Shown here piece after piece: positions 39,793-52,500 of a DNA stretch of 64,000 bases. The notes under the pieces were generated by a model that was given only the letters and a program-made list of their open reading frames with translations, searched no databases and had not been told where the DNA came from. Positions within the stretch are counted from its first letter, which is position 1, and every line of letters begins with the position of its first letter. The DNA comes from Embiotoca jacksoni (lineage: Eukaryota; Chordata; Actinopteri; Embiotocidae): NCBI GenBank assembly GCA_022577435.1, contig JAKOON010000022.1, positions 9,577,230 to 9,641,229 on the forward strand, in the 5' to 3' direction. The translations under genes were made by a program, and so were the position numbers.

Positions 39793-40853
39793 ATGGCCGC
39801 GGCGCAGTCGGTGTTGGTGCTGGCGGTGCATGTCCTGCTCATCGCGGAGTTCATCCTCGCCAAGAGGGACTACTACGACATCCTGGGGGTGCCCCGGGAC
39901 GCCCCCGAGCGGCAGATCAAGAAGGCCTTCCACAAGCTCGCCCTGAAGTACCATCCCGACCGAAACAAGGGTCCGGACGCTGAGGCCAAGTTCAGAGAAA
40001 TAGCTGAGGGTAAGTGAGCCAATACGGGGAAATACTTCTGTTTACTTGCTCAATTCACCAAGTAGAAGAGCAGGCAGATGTGTCCCCCCCTATAGATTAT
40101 AGTCACAGCACGGGTATATTAAGGGAAGCCATTGATAAGATCACAGGTTTGTTTTTTGTTTTTTTAATGTTGGTCTTTAAAAGGAAGGATGTTTTAGCTC
40201 TTCCCTGACAGATGTGTCTCAGTTCTGCTGATTGATTGATTGATTGATTGGTGTACATCATGGGAACAGCTGAATGCTATTAAGAACACATTTGCTGACA
40301 CGCCTTCTTTTCCGCAGTGAAAAGTGCAGCAGAAAGCTGAAGCACACATTTATGTGAAGTGTATTTGTCTCTTCCAGCGTATGAGACGTTATCGGACGAC
40401 AAGAGGAGGCGAGAGTACGACCAGTTTGGCCACGACTCGACATCAGGGCAGGGCCACAGACCAGGAGGAGGAGGAGGCTATAACTTCAAGCAGCACTACC
40501 AGTCCTTCAACTTTGATGACATTTTCAAAGACTTTGACCACTTTGGTCAACAGCAGCGACATCAACACCACTTTCACTCCCACTCCCACAATCAAGCCCA
40601 CCAAAAGAGACACTTCGACAGCCACTTCCAGGCTCACCGGGAGGCCGTGAACGGGCAGAGAAGGCGCTTTCAGCAGGGGGGCTTCGGCGGAGGACTCTTC
40701 GATGACATGTTCGAGGACTTGGAGAAGATGTTCTCCTTTAACGCGCACGGCTCCAGGACTGACGGACGATTTCAGGGCGCGGGCAAGCAGCACTGCAGGA
40801 CAGTGACCCAGCGCAGGGGGAACATGGTGACCACCTTCACTGACTGCTCCTGA
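39793..40853 (+). CDS. dnajb9: ER-resident J-domain co-chaperone DnaJ homolog B9 (ERdj4)
   Basis: Luminal ER co-chaperone that stimulates the Hsp70 protein BiP and is induced by the unfolded protein response. Two coding exons (39793-40009, 40378-40853) join in phase 1 to 230 residues; human has 223. A hydrophobic N-terminal signal segment (about 5-23, VLVLAVHVLLIAEFILA) precedes a J domain (26-90) with the HPD triad at 54-56, then a short Gly-rich linker and a Gln/His-rich region (QQQRHQHHFHSHSHNQAHQK). Two cysteines lie near the C-terminus. The start has A at -3 and G at +4. An untranslated exon (ending at 39422) and leader intron precede it; a polyadenylation signal lies 1.07 kb after the stop. 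Confidence 0.97.
40231..40252. repeat. (TGAT)n tetranucleotide repeat
   Basis: Five TGAT units in the dnajb9 intron. Confidence 0.85.
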
Positions 40854-41836
40854 TAAAACGGGGAGAACGTCGGTGGGCAGCAACTCGGGACACTGCTGGG
40901 TTTTCGGTTGTTGTTTTGAAATTGAATCCTAATTTATCACTTGGTGGAGCAGAGGATGTTTTCGTGTGGCTTTTGTAAGTTTCTGTATGTAATTTCCTCT
41001 ACGAACAAATATCCAAGTTGGCCTGATAAACGGCTGCTTCCAAGCAATATAACTCGTACACACTATTGCTCGATAACAAGTCGTTCAGATACCTCCCCAT
41101 TATGTAGCTTTTCAGGTTCAGTATGTTTACTTGTGTTAATTTTTTTTTTTTTTTTTTTTATGATGGTACGATCTGTAAGACTCAGGTATGGCCTAAGATT
41201 AAAAGATACATTTTTTTTTCATTTGAAAGCTATGCGGTAGTAAGAAATATTAGACGGTGCACTTGTGACATCATTCATTCTTTGGCCATACTGTTATTGT
41301 GCTCTCTACAACATGAACCTTGTTCTCATTTTAATCCAGGTAATCTAGTTTCGCACAAAACTTGTTTCTTGAATTTTCATTATTTGGTTAAAGATTTAAT
41401 TACGTGTGTAAAAAAAAAACAAAAAAAACATGTAGTACTCACAAATTCGGATTTATAGCACACGCATGAAATTTTGCAGCATGCGCGGATGCTTCACACT
41501 CTGGAGTGTGCGCGCAGATTGACCATTATCAACTGTTACCTCGTTTTAGTTTTCTTCCTGCAGAGCTGCATCTACCTTCACTCGGTCAGGGTAGGAAATG
41601 AACATCAGTCCCGTGGCAAATACTGGTCAACGAAACCGCAGGCAAAAGTTTGCGTAGTCACTCATCTGCTTTGATGGTTACAAAAAACAAACGCCGGGCT
41701 CCTCTGCCGGTGAAGCTGAATGGTCTGAAAAAGTTTCCAAAACTGATCATAACGTGCAATATTTATAACCTTTGCTCTTCATGTTGCCTATCTTCCATAG
41801 ACAGTAGTGTATCATTGTCTGCACTTTGCACACCTG

Positions 41837-41877
41837 CGTGTGTGTGTGTGTGTGTGTGCTGTTTGTGTGTGTGTGTC
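41837..41877. repeat. (GT)n microsatellite in dnajb9 3' untranslated region
   Basis: Two GT runs split by a CTGTT interruption, about 50 bases before the polyadenylation signal. Confidence 0.9.
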
Positions 41878-41926
41878 AGCTGAGAGTGCTCTGAATGTTG
41901 AGTGGTTGCATAATATTTTGAGAATG

Positions 41927-41932
41927 AATAAA
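41927..41932 (+). promoter_or_regulatory. dnajb9: Polyadenylation signal of dnajb9
   Basis: AATAAA in plus orientation with T/GT-rich sequence downstream. It implies a 3' untranslated region of about 1.1 kb. Confidence 0.6.
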
Positions 41933-41949
41933 ACGTTATAAGAGTAAAT

Positions 41950-44873
41950 GTCTGTTTTGTATTGGATTAGGGGAATGGTGAGAAATTGATTGGTCTTAAT
42001 TATAAAAAAAAAAAAAAAATGATTTATCGTTTACAGTGTATTCTAATCTCAATACAAATAATTCCATTTAATTTGCTCCCGAGGCAAATTTTTTTTAGCA
42101 TAAAGTAAGTTACCAGCATGGTTCTTGTGTGCTAATTTGGTCAGGCTTCGTCTCGCGAACTTTTTGGTATCCAATAGCTTAATGACTTCTCGCAGCGAGT
42201 TACTGTTCAAACCTTTTTGTACAACAAAATGAATGATCTGAAGACGGGGTTAGTTGAGGATACAGTCAGAAACAGCCTGAGCGGGAATGGCAGGTGATGG
42301 AGATAAAACCAATTTAAAACAATCAAAAAGTTTGAAAATTGTCTATGATGAGCTTTACCGTGACAAAGAGATCATCTTCTGGTGGGAAATTGAACATAAA
42401 AGAGAAGTTTCCTTGTTGTTTTTTAAACGTGATCAGGTGAATTAGAGAATAAATGTGACCTGATAAAAGTGTATTCAACAGAAGGCGTTTCACGGAAGGG
42501 CAAACGCACTCACAAATAAATAAAAACATGAACTTGCTCTGCTGCTCTAAATTTCAATGTAAAAACCAATTATAGTGCTAAAACTGTGCTTTAATCTGAA
42601 CCTAATCAGGATATAGACATGAATGTGTTAAAAGTCACCACTGCCAGCAGTAGGCGGGCCCCTCTTCATTAGCACCGCCACCGCTACATCAATAATAAAA
42701 GTAGAAATGAAACGAGTTCAACCATATTGCTGCATCTATGCTTGGTATTTACTTTTATGAGCTGCAACCAATCGTTGGCAACTCGGTTGTCAGAAGGAAA
42801 AGCGCATGGCAGAGAGGAGGAATCTGTTGGAATTAAAGCAATCTGGCTGATTGCCCATGAGCTCTAACCCAAAATTGATCAAAAAGAAAAGAGACCCAGT
42901 GGTATACCGATCCTTTTAACCTCTCCAGCTGACAAGTTACATGACCATGTAGATTGGCAGGCTATTGGGGTGTGAGCACACCTGCGATTACAGATCAAAC
43001 ATGCGTATTACTTAGTGCTGTGTAATGTTGATATAATACAAACATGAGTCAGCTCCCATAATCAAATATAGTCTATTACCTAAAGAAAATACGTGATGTC
43101 TCTTTAAATACAGGTTTGTTTGTATCCTTACTTTGTTGGAACAAGCCACAGAATCACAGCTTCATTGATGTGTACTGTGTGTACTTTTACACTTCAAATG
43201 AAACTGGAGGTTTTCAGTATTTCATACGATTGAACATTAACTACTTGAATCTCTTCTTCTCCCTGCGCAGGTTCATCCTTCCTGATTTTTTTTAACCCTG
43301 ATTCATCATCGGTATTCTCTGTATCAGGTGAGCTTGACATAGCGCCACGCAGGGAAACCACAGATGCAGGAGTCCATTCTTATCAACGTGGTGCTTTATA
43401 CAGGAGGCTTTATCAAAACCCCCTTCACACTTAATATCAAACTAATTAACCATTACTGTAGCCAATCGACTCCCATAATCCAAGATGGCCTGCGGTAACC
43501 GGTAACTCTTTCTGTCAACTCGTGCAACGACTCATCAGTTCTTAACCTGGACTTGACATGTCAGACCACTGCATGTTTCTACACATCAATACCTTTTCAA
43601 AACTCTTGCATGAGGAGTCAGCTATTTGTTCATAGAAGCAGTGGTGCAAAGTAACAAAAGTGAATTTATTCACTTAATATTTATAATTTTGAAGTACTAT
43701 ATGTGTATAGTTGAGGTCATGTTTTAGATGTCTACGAGTTGTTAACAGCTCCTCCAAACAGTGACATTTCCCTCTATTCTCTGGTTTCATTCATCTAATA
43801 TCTCCGCAAACTTTTTTTTAAAAGACTGGAGAAAAAGTCAAAAAACTGAAAAGAGATTTGATCAGAACTTTGTCTTTTAATCTTTTCCCTCCTATAATCA
43901 ACTGACAATTCCTATGATTTATCTGCTGCCCGTGGATATAAAACAGTTCAAACTAGCTCCACTTGCAGCAGCTACAACAGTAGCATGCTGTCTACAAACG
44001 GATGTGTCATTGTTAATAATCTAATAATGTCATATAATAACATCAGTTAGAGGGAACAGTACTTTTACTTTAACTACGTTTTGCTGTTTAACTTTTAATG
44101 GTGTATTTTTACATTGCTGTATTGATACTTAAACTTAGTAAAGGACTTGAAAACTTCCTCCACCACTGTTTACTGTTGGACATCAAAGTTAACTGTACAC
44201 AGTAAGTAGAGGAAGAACAACATAAAAGGCAACTATTGTTTTACTTTTTGATAACAAAAAAAACACGGACATATTTATGTCCTAAAAATGAGCAAAACTG
44301 GAGTGAGGTAAAGTGAGATGAAATCAATTCCAACTACACAACATTATTTAACACTTGCTGTGACTGATGGCAGCTGGCATCAATTGCAAGCGGCTGTCGG
44401 TCAATGGAAATCAAGTAATGTTGGGATAATAATATCGAGCAAAGGTGTTTTATTCATGACATATCCAGGTTTAAAACTGAAATAAATACGGAGCACGGTA
44501 ATCTCTTCAGGCTTGTGTAAATAAGAAAGCAGGAGAACGAGTCTTCAGATGCTGCTCGGAATGGATGAAGGCATTATTTTACAATCAGCCGACATTTCGT
44601 GCCATATTGTCCAAATTATGTGCGTGATCACGCCATGTTGTGCTGACCGGGGTCCTGCCCCCGCCAGTGCCTCTCTTATGTCACTAATCAAACCCACACA
44701 CGCACACATTTTTCTTTCTGCCCAGTGACCCCGCCTATTTCACTGACTGTTACACCAGAAGCTGCCGGCCCCTCCGGGCGGTGGGCGGGGGAGAGGAGTG
44801 CAGATCTGCATGCGAAACAGACGCTTGTTGACTGATCCCGCCAGGCCGAGAAAATCAACAGAAGATCAACAAG
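41950..44873. other. Intergenic stretch before the first reductase gene
   Basis: Mostly AT-rich sequence in which I recognise no exon. The last 230 bases (44640-44870) are GC-richer and should hold the reductase promoter and leader; no TATA box is evident. Confidence 0.5.
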
Positions 44874-47800
44874 ATGATACCTGCAGTTACACTCAACAAT
44901 GGAGCTAAGATGCCCATCGTGGGTCTGGGAACATGGAGGGTAAGGTTGAATATTTGTATGCTTACAGCTGATCTGTTTTGGACTGCCTCTCACCTAATGT
45001 TTCAGTTCTCATTACCCCTCAGTGTTTCGTTGGTTTTCACTTAATCTGTATTGTAGTTTCTTTTTTGCATGTAATAAATGTCCACTAAATTGAACACGTT
45101 ATTTAAGAAGTGCAATTATTGTACAAGTGGATTATTACACTGACTTAGCTCAACGTGAACTGCTCCAAGGCAGCCATTATTTACATTTCACTGCACATCA
45201 CCCTCCGATCAGAGTGCAAGTCAAGAGATGTACTTTCCATTCAGGAGGATTGGCACATATTGTACTGGCTGTATTGATTCATACACGTTTGCTATGCGCC
45301 CCCTCTGCAGGCAGACGATGGGAAGGTCACAGAGGCTGTGAAGGTGGCTATAAGTTCTGGCTACAGGCACATCGATGGTGCTTATGTGTACCAGAATGAA
45401 AAAGAAGTTGGGGTGGGAATTCGCGCAATGATTGACCAAGGAGTGGTAAAGCGGGAGGATCTATTCATTGTCAGTAAGGTAAATCAATGAACTCACAAAT
45501 GTCTGTTAGGACAGAGAATTACAAACATAGATAGACATGTCGAGGAGTTAATTTTTTACTTTCCTCAATTTGACTCAGATTGGTTCCAAGGCAGCTGCTA
45601 CCTTTGGAGATACTAGTTCTTTTGTTTTTTGTATTCTTTGTCAGTGAGCTAACAAGGCAGTCTTGTCCGCGAAAGCACATGAAACATGTTAGTCGCGCTA
45701 TTCTTCCAGTTTGCATCCACATTTCTTCCACATTCCTTCATTGTTTATCATGCAAATTACTTTTTTTTTTTTTTACATTGGGGGAAATATGTGGCTTGTT
45801 TGACTGCGGAGATATTGTGCCAACAGCATGTAGGGCTCTACGACATCCACATAAACACTACACCCTGAAATCACACAGACATTACGTTTGGTAAAAGCCC
45901 AGGTTTGCTTTCCCCTAGTTATGGTGCACCTTCCACCTTCCATCTCTGGTGAGGGGAGCATGTGAGAAGACTCTCAGTGACCTGAAACTGGATTTCCTGG
46001 ATCTTTACCTCATGCATTTCCCCATGGGGATCGAGGTCTGTACGCATCTGTGCTGCACACTCCTGTAGAAAACCATCAACCCTGTGTCAAAAACTAAAGA
46101 AAAGAAGGTGGTCAAGCTGAACATTTGGCCATTTTTTTTTTTTACTTGTCTAAGCAAACTGTACTTGTCCTACAATCCCTACCTATACCTATATGATGAT
46201 TTAATAAGCATTATTATCAGATACAAATTATTCTGTCCTCCTTCATACTCTGAATTTGACATGCTTGTTTTTGCTACTACAGCCAGGGGATAACATATTT
46301 CCTACAGACGAGCAGGGCCAGGTGATTCCCGATGGCAGCGACTTCTTGGACACTTGGGAGGTAATTCAAAGAACTCATTGCACTCACTGACACTCTGATA
46401 AACCGACTGACTTGCTAGCATGTAAATCAAATGAAATATTGTGCTAGATTACAAAATTGTGCAAAACAAGGAGCTTTACGAACACCAACGTGTACTTTTG
46501 TCTAAAAGGCTATGGAAAAGCTGGTGGACGCCGGGATGGTCAAAGCTATCGGCGTCTCCAACTTCAACAAAGACCAGATGGAAGCCTTACTCAACAAGCC
46601 CGGCCTCAAGTACAAGCCTGCCAACAACCAGGTGGACAACAATACTTTCAGTAAATGGAGCATAATGTACTGTAAAAAAAAAAAAAGCACAATAAGAACA
46701 TTAAATGTACAGCATTTGGGCGTTTCTTTAGATCGAGTGCCACCCGTACCTGACCCAAGAGAAGCTCATCAACTACTGCCACTCAAAGGGCATCTCGGTG
46801 ACAGCTTACGGCCCGCTGGGCTCTCCCGACAGGCCCTGGTGAGAGGACGGACAGCACAAACCATTACACACAGGACTCGCAAAAAAAAAAAATGTTGGTT
46901 GTGTTTACTTGTCAAGAATATTACCCGTCACTCAGTCTTCTTGGCTTTTATTTTGAAAAGGGCTTCGTCTGACGAACCCTCTCTGCTGGAGGAACCTCAG
47001 ATTCAGACCATCGCCACAAAGTACAACAAGACTCCGGCACAGGTAGAAGGAAAGCAAACATCTACAACTTTTTTTTAGCTGTTGTTTTTCTTGGTATAAA
47101 GCGATGAATGAATTTGGATTTATGTTACGCAAAGCTAAGTTTACAAAATGACAAAGAACTTTTTTATTTTCAGAGCTAAGGAAGCATAATCTGTATATAC
47201 TGTTTGCAATTTAAAGCTTTTACAAAAGAGGCCTCATAGATTGCAGCAGCACGAGTGTACCACAGGAATTGGGGAACAAACAGATGTTGTATTGTAGTAA
47301 CGGCCCTTGGTCAGCGGGTGCACGCTCGCATAACAGGAAACCTCCCCAAAACATGTGCTATTATTTTGTCTGAAACTATGCAATGCTGCATTTCAGAAGT
47401 TAAATGACAAAGGTCAAAGAAAACAAAGTCAAGCAGTCACATGGTGGATTACAAGGCTTGTTAAAAAAACAAAACAACCTCTAGTCATGTGAAATTAAAC
47501 AGTGCGGTATTGTGTGGTGAGGCAGTGATGTTCAGGATTGACATACTGCTTTGGACTAATGAACCCGTTCCCCACAAGGTTCTCATCAGGTTCCACGTCC
47601 AGAGGAATGTGATTGTCACTGCCAAGTCGGCAACACCCCATCGTATCAAGGAAAATTTCCAGGTATTAAAAAGTCTGTTGAACTAATCTAATATATTCAG
47701 ATCTCAGTTCAGATGCGTAAATAGCCAACACACTTTCATGACATCTGTTTTGTTAGTTGTATTTAGGATCTAGCATTTGGCAAATATATATATATATTTT

Positions 47801-48172
47801 TTTATCTTCCATTACAGCACTAGCAGAATTTATTTACTAATGATACTTGCTGGGTTTCAATTAGGCTGCTTCTGGAGTTTGTCTCTGGCTATTAACTGTT
47901 CTTTCTCATTCAGCTGTTTGACTTTGAGCTGAGCGAAGAAGACATGAAGACCATCCTGAGCTTGAACAAGAACATGAGAGGATTCTCAATGTCATGGTGA
48001 GTAAAGATGAAGGGACACAAAGGGAAAAACCCAAAAGAGATATAAAGAAATTAGATCATCTTCATCAGATAAACAGTCTTAACCTCAAGCAATGCCTGTT
48101 CATCTTTTCTTTCTTTTTTTTTTAAACAGGGCCTCAAAACACAAAGACTTCCCCCTGAATACAGAATACTAA
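44874..48172 (+). CDS. Aldo-keto reductase, AKR1B-type, with altered substrate pocket
   Basis: Cytosolic NADPH-dependent reductase of carbonyl compounds. Ten coding exons join in frame to 316 residues, the length of human AKR1B1: 44874-44939, 45311-45478, 45919-46035, 46283-46360, 46509-46631, 46732-46838, 46961-47042, 47579-47662, 47914-47996, 48130-48172. The catalytic tetrad is complete (Asp44, Tyr49, Lys78, His111), as are cofactor contacts (Ser160, Asn161, Gln184, Tyr210, Lys263, Arg269). Several pocket positions differ from aldose reductase: Phe112 where AKR1B1 has Trp111, Gly211 for Ser210, Met296 for Trp295 and Phe299 for Cys298. Trp21, Trp80 and Phe123 are kept. It lies tail to tail with a second AKR1B-type gene of identical exon sizes, so the two are tandem-duplication paralogues with one inverted. 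The subfamily name is by overall resemblance; the orthologue number is uncertain. Confidence 0.95.
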
Positions 48173-48245
48173 CTCGCCAGACATGCTGCATTGTTTCTAA
48201 TTTGCATCAACGGTGGAGCTTTTTTTTATTCAACGTCATAGTGTT

Positions 48246-48275
48246 ATTAAACTAGTAACTGACTGCAGAATTAAA
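48246..48275 (+). promoter_or_regulatory. Candidate polyadenylation signals of the plus-strand reductase
   Basis: Two ATTAAA hexamers (48246-48251 and 48270-48275), 74-98 bases after the stop. Confidence 0.45.
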
Positions 48276-49560
48276 AAACTTTAAGCCACTCTCTGTTGTG
48301 GAACTTTCATATGTCCTGTTTGGAGAGAGAACGGTAGAATTTCACTGAAAATGTGAAAAACAAGGTGGCTCAAGCTTGCAAAGTTTTATTTGACTAAATA
48401 ATCAGTGCAAATATGATTGGGAATATGACCCCGTTATCCTCATAAACACGAGCACATTAAGTACAGAATATACCAACCAAAGATACATATAACATTTGTC
48501 TTTTAAAAATACCCAGAAACAAGAAAATTAAGAAAGTTGGGGAGGGTTATTTAGTTACTTGCTGGTCCTGTACTTCATGTTTCTAATGAGAAACACTTTT
48601 AATGTATATAATTTGCCATAAAAGAAAAACAGAATCATATAGTTTGTGATAATAGAACAGTTGGGTGTATGTGAACTGATATTTGACCTGCCACAGTATT
48701 GATATTTTTGTTCAACTTTACCTTCTCAGACTTTTTGACATCTTTCTGCCGACTCAAAGCCGAGATCGTTCAGTTTTTGCGGAATTAATTTATTGCCATA
48801 CCGCACATAAACAACCCCTCTTTGCCATAGTTGCTTTATACACGTCACAACACAGAATCCGTTATATAATAAATATCTATAATAATTTTTACTTTCAAAC
48901 ACTCTACAGTGTGGTAATCAATCCTGACATGTATGTCCCTAACAAGAATTTATTTTAAATGAGGGGATACAAATCGAACCACATTTAAGAGAGGCTGTGT
49001 GTGTGTGTGATGTAGGCGACATAATTTCTGTTTTATACTTTCTCCCACAGGATTTTCCTTTAATGCTTTATATAAAAAAAAAAAAACCACAACTAATATG
49101 AGAAGTGAAAGTAACAATTTTGTAACATGGTTAAGACACATGACTTCAAAGTGCCACATGTGACTCATCCTCTGGCAAGTCTACCCAACATCTTTAAGTG
49201 CTTCACTGAGGTAAGTGCATATAACTTTGCAATTAAAATGTATATCAAAGCACTGCTGCCTTAGTCCAATTTATATACATAAACCTGTTCAGGGTTACTG
49301 TAGTTAAATAAGGAGTGTTGTAAAGGAGCATTCACCAATTTAAGAATCTCAAATGGGGTGTAAATAAATCTGAGGATGGGCAAAACTTTATGGGGAACAA
49401 AAAGCCCTTTTTCCTCTTGAGAAATGTCACATGAAAATGTAAATTTGATGCAAAGCCCCATTAACTGTCTAAACTCATCTAAAAAGGTGAATAAAAGGTA
49501 GAGAAGCAAAGCACACTCGAGCACCCACTGACAACCTGCAACAAATCGGCACCGGTATTC
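48276..49560. other. Tail-to-tail spacer between the reductase genes
   Basis: AT-rich sequence with no exon. A minus-strand AATAAA (TTTATT at 48949-48954) is a candidate polyadenylation signal for the second gene, implying about 610 bases of 3' untranslated region. Confidence 0.5.
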
Positions 49561-52500
49561 TCAGAATTCGGCGTTGAAGGGATAGTCCTTGTGCTTTGTG
49601 CTCCTACAGGGAGGGAAGAAAGAAACAGAAATTGTAACAAAAGTTTGCCTGACCTACAAAATCATAAATGTTCCAACAAAAACAATGAGAGTCTCACCAC
49701 TGCATTGGGCAGACTCTCCAGTTCTTGTTGAATCCTAAAATGGTTTTAACTTCCTCCTCGTTCAATTCAAAGTCAAACACCTGCAAACATTGAAACAGTA
49801 GTTTTAACGGCCAACCAAAAAGGCACCACAAGTGAAGCGGACTGACAGCTAATCCAAGAAAAACAAACTACAACAACAACAAAAAAAAAACAAGCTGATC
49901 AGCTAATTACCTTGAAATTCTCCTGAATGCGATGCGGTGTGATCGACTTGGGGATCACAATCACGTTTCTCTGGACACCGAAGCGGATCAAGATCTGGCG
50001 GGGGAGGAGGTCCGGTATTAACATGTGAATGTGATCAGGGGTCATGAGTGGAATAACGGCAAGGGGCAAGTGAATGGCAACCGCAATCATACGTTCCTCT
50101 CTTGCGTCTATGTTAACACCCTCAACTACGAGTCAAAATAAATGATCCGTATAGATCTTCAAAAACAAGCATTGAATTCTGTGTGCGCACAGCAACTCTC
50201 GAAAACATTCTTTCAGTTCAGTTTCATTTATTATCTCGCTCGAGCGACTGCTGTACCTGAGCAGGACTCTTCTTGTGATTCTCGGCGATGGCTATAATCC
50301 TGGGATCCTCCAGAAGTGTGGGGTCGTCTGGTTTGGCCCTGAAAATAAAAAAACCCACATTATCCAGCATCACAGTTATTTGCTGTCAAGTTATTGTTGT
50401 CAAATTAGTGGACAAAATAATTACTAGTAGTTCAGAAAAGGGGGCCAACTTTAAAATAATTTGTTTTAACATGTACAGAGGTCAGCAACTAAAAAAAAAA
50501 AAAAATAGCTATCATCAGATGTACACGTGATCTTTTTAAAGCCAAGAATAGAGGTTTGACGACAAAGAATAAAATAAATCTGGTTATTACATGGGGTTAC
50601 TCCCGTGACAATTTATGCCACAAAGACCAAAATAAACACTAATAAAGAGGAACAACAACAACAAAAAAGTAACAAGCTGAAAACAACCACAGTGATATGA
50701 CCGGCAGAACAGAACTTAAAAGACTTCAGTGGCAACCAAACCAAATCTGGCCCGGTCTGTAACAGTGTAACGTTAATGTGACTGCCGTGTCTACTGACCA
50801 CGGTCTGTCGGGGGAACCCAGGGGGCTGTAAGCTGTCACAGAGATGCCTTTAGAGTGGCAGTAGTTAATCAGCTTCTCCTGGGTCAGGTATGGGTGGCAC
50901 TCCACCTGGTGGAACAAATAAATAATTGTTGGGAAACATCACCAGAAAATGCAAGAAATGCAAAAAAAAAAAAAAAAAAAAAAAACCAAAAGCAAAATGC
51001 AAAAAGCACACTTTGAGATATGCATTATAGTCATTAAAAAGGTCAAAGATACTTTGTATAATGAGGTTGCATACATACAAAGCTTCACTTTCACTAAATT
51101 TAGCATTTGATGTCTTGTTTGAGGACATATCTGAAAAGTGTCTACTACAGTTAAAACATTATTCTAGCCTGTGCTTAGAATAGAGTTATTTGTATGTTTC
51201 CATTAACCCTAAGGAGCCTACTGTACTTATTTGGCATCATTTTTTTTTTTTTTTTAACATTTGTTCTGTATTCTACGTGTATGATAAAGGAAGAAGAATA
51301 GTGCTTTAATCTAATATAAAACAGAACCAGACCAAGCAGGACAGTGATGGTGCACAGTGCTTCTGAAAAAGAACAAAACCGTAAGGTCACCTGAGCAAAT
51401 TGTTCTCGCCTGAAGGGGAAACTGCTCTGGTCCATTAGGAATTAACAATACATTTATTTCTCAGACCCCTGATAGGAAGAGACAGATAATGACATTATGG
51501 CCTCTTGCCCTTTAAGAAGCACAAACTGAAAGCGTATTGGTTTCCCTGCTGCCCTCCGCTTGACTCAAACATGTCACATGTGAACCGACTACATATTTGA
51601 GCTACACAATAGATCGCTCTAATATGTTACCAGGAGAAAAGTTGCATGTTCCACAAATGCGTATTGAGCAGTGACGTCACTACAAGATGATTATTTTTGT
51701 CGACCAGTGTACCTGGTTGTTGGCAGGCTTGTATTTGAGGCCTGGCTTGTTGAGAATGGCTTCAATCTGCTCCCTGTTGAAGTTGGAGACACCGATAGCT
51801 TTGACCAGGCCGGCGTCGACCAGCTCTTCCAAACCCTGAGAAAACAAACCAAAAGAAACACATTTAGATTGCAGGTGGCTACGTTTAGGTTTGGAGGACG
51901 TTTCTTGTTGTTCACGTCTTCGTACCAAGTCCAATTGTGCCTCTCGGGGAAGTCATAACTCAAGTTCATTTTTCATTCAACAACATAGGTGATCTCTGGT
52001 CTACCATCATCATCATTCAAGCTTCATTCTCTATGAACCCAGCTTATAAAGGCCACTCACTACAGAGGAATTGAGTGCATTTTAAATTTTCCTGCAGGCC
52101 TCTGAACAACTGGCTTCTCCACATGACTCTCAAACTTCTTGAGGGCTTTGGTGGTTTCATGGTTCGTCATTGTTATGCAACCGAAATCCTCTGCCATCAT
52201 CAGGTTCTCCTCCACACATCCTGACAGGATCAAAACAAGGGTTCTCGACCAGTTTGACCCGTTTTGACTCGAACATTGTCTGAATAACTTACCTCCCATG
52301 TCTCCAGGAAGTGAGTGCCGTCATTGATCGTCTCTCCATCGCTGTCCAGAGGAAAAAGTTCAGTGCCAGCCTGTCACACGTCAAAACGGATTAATGGCCT
52401 CCAGACTTGTGCTACATTTACACTGCAAATTTGAGCTCTCACTCCTGCATGAAAACTTCATTACAAAAACTGCAGTGCAGCTGGCGCAGTTCTGTTTTGC

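Noticed and set aside
46512..47078. 188-codon plus-strand open frame
   Set aside because: It reads from reductase exon 5 through introns; the spliced model fits the family exactly.
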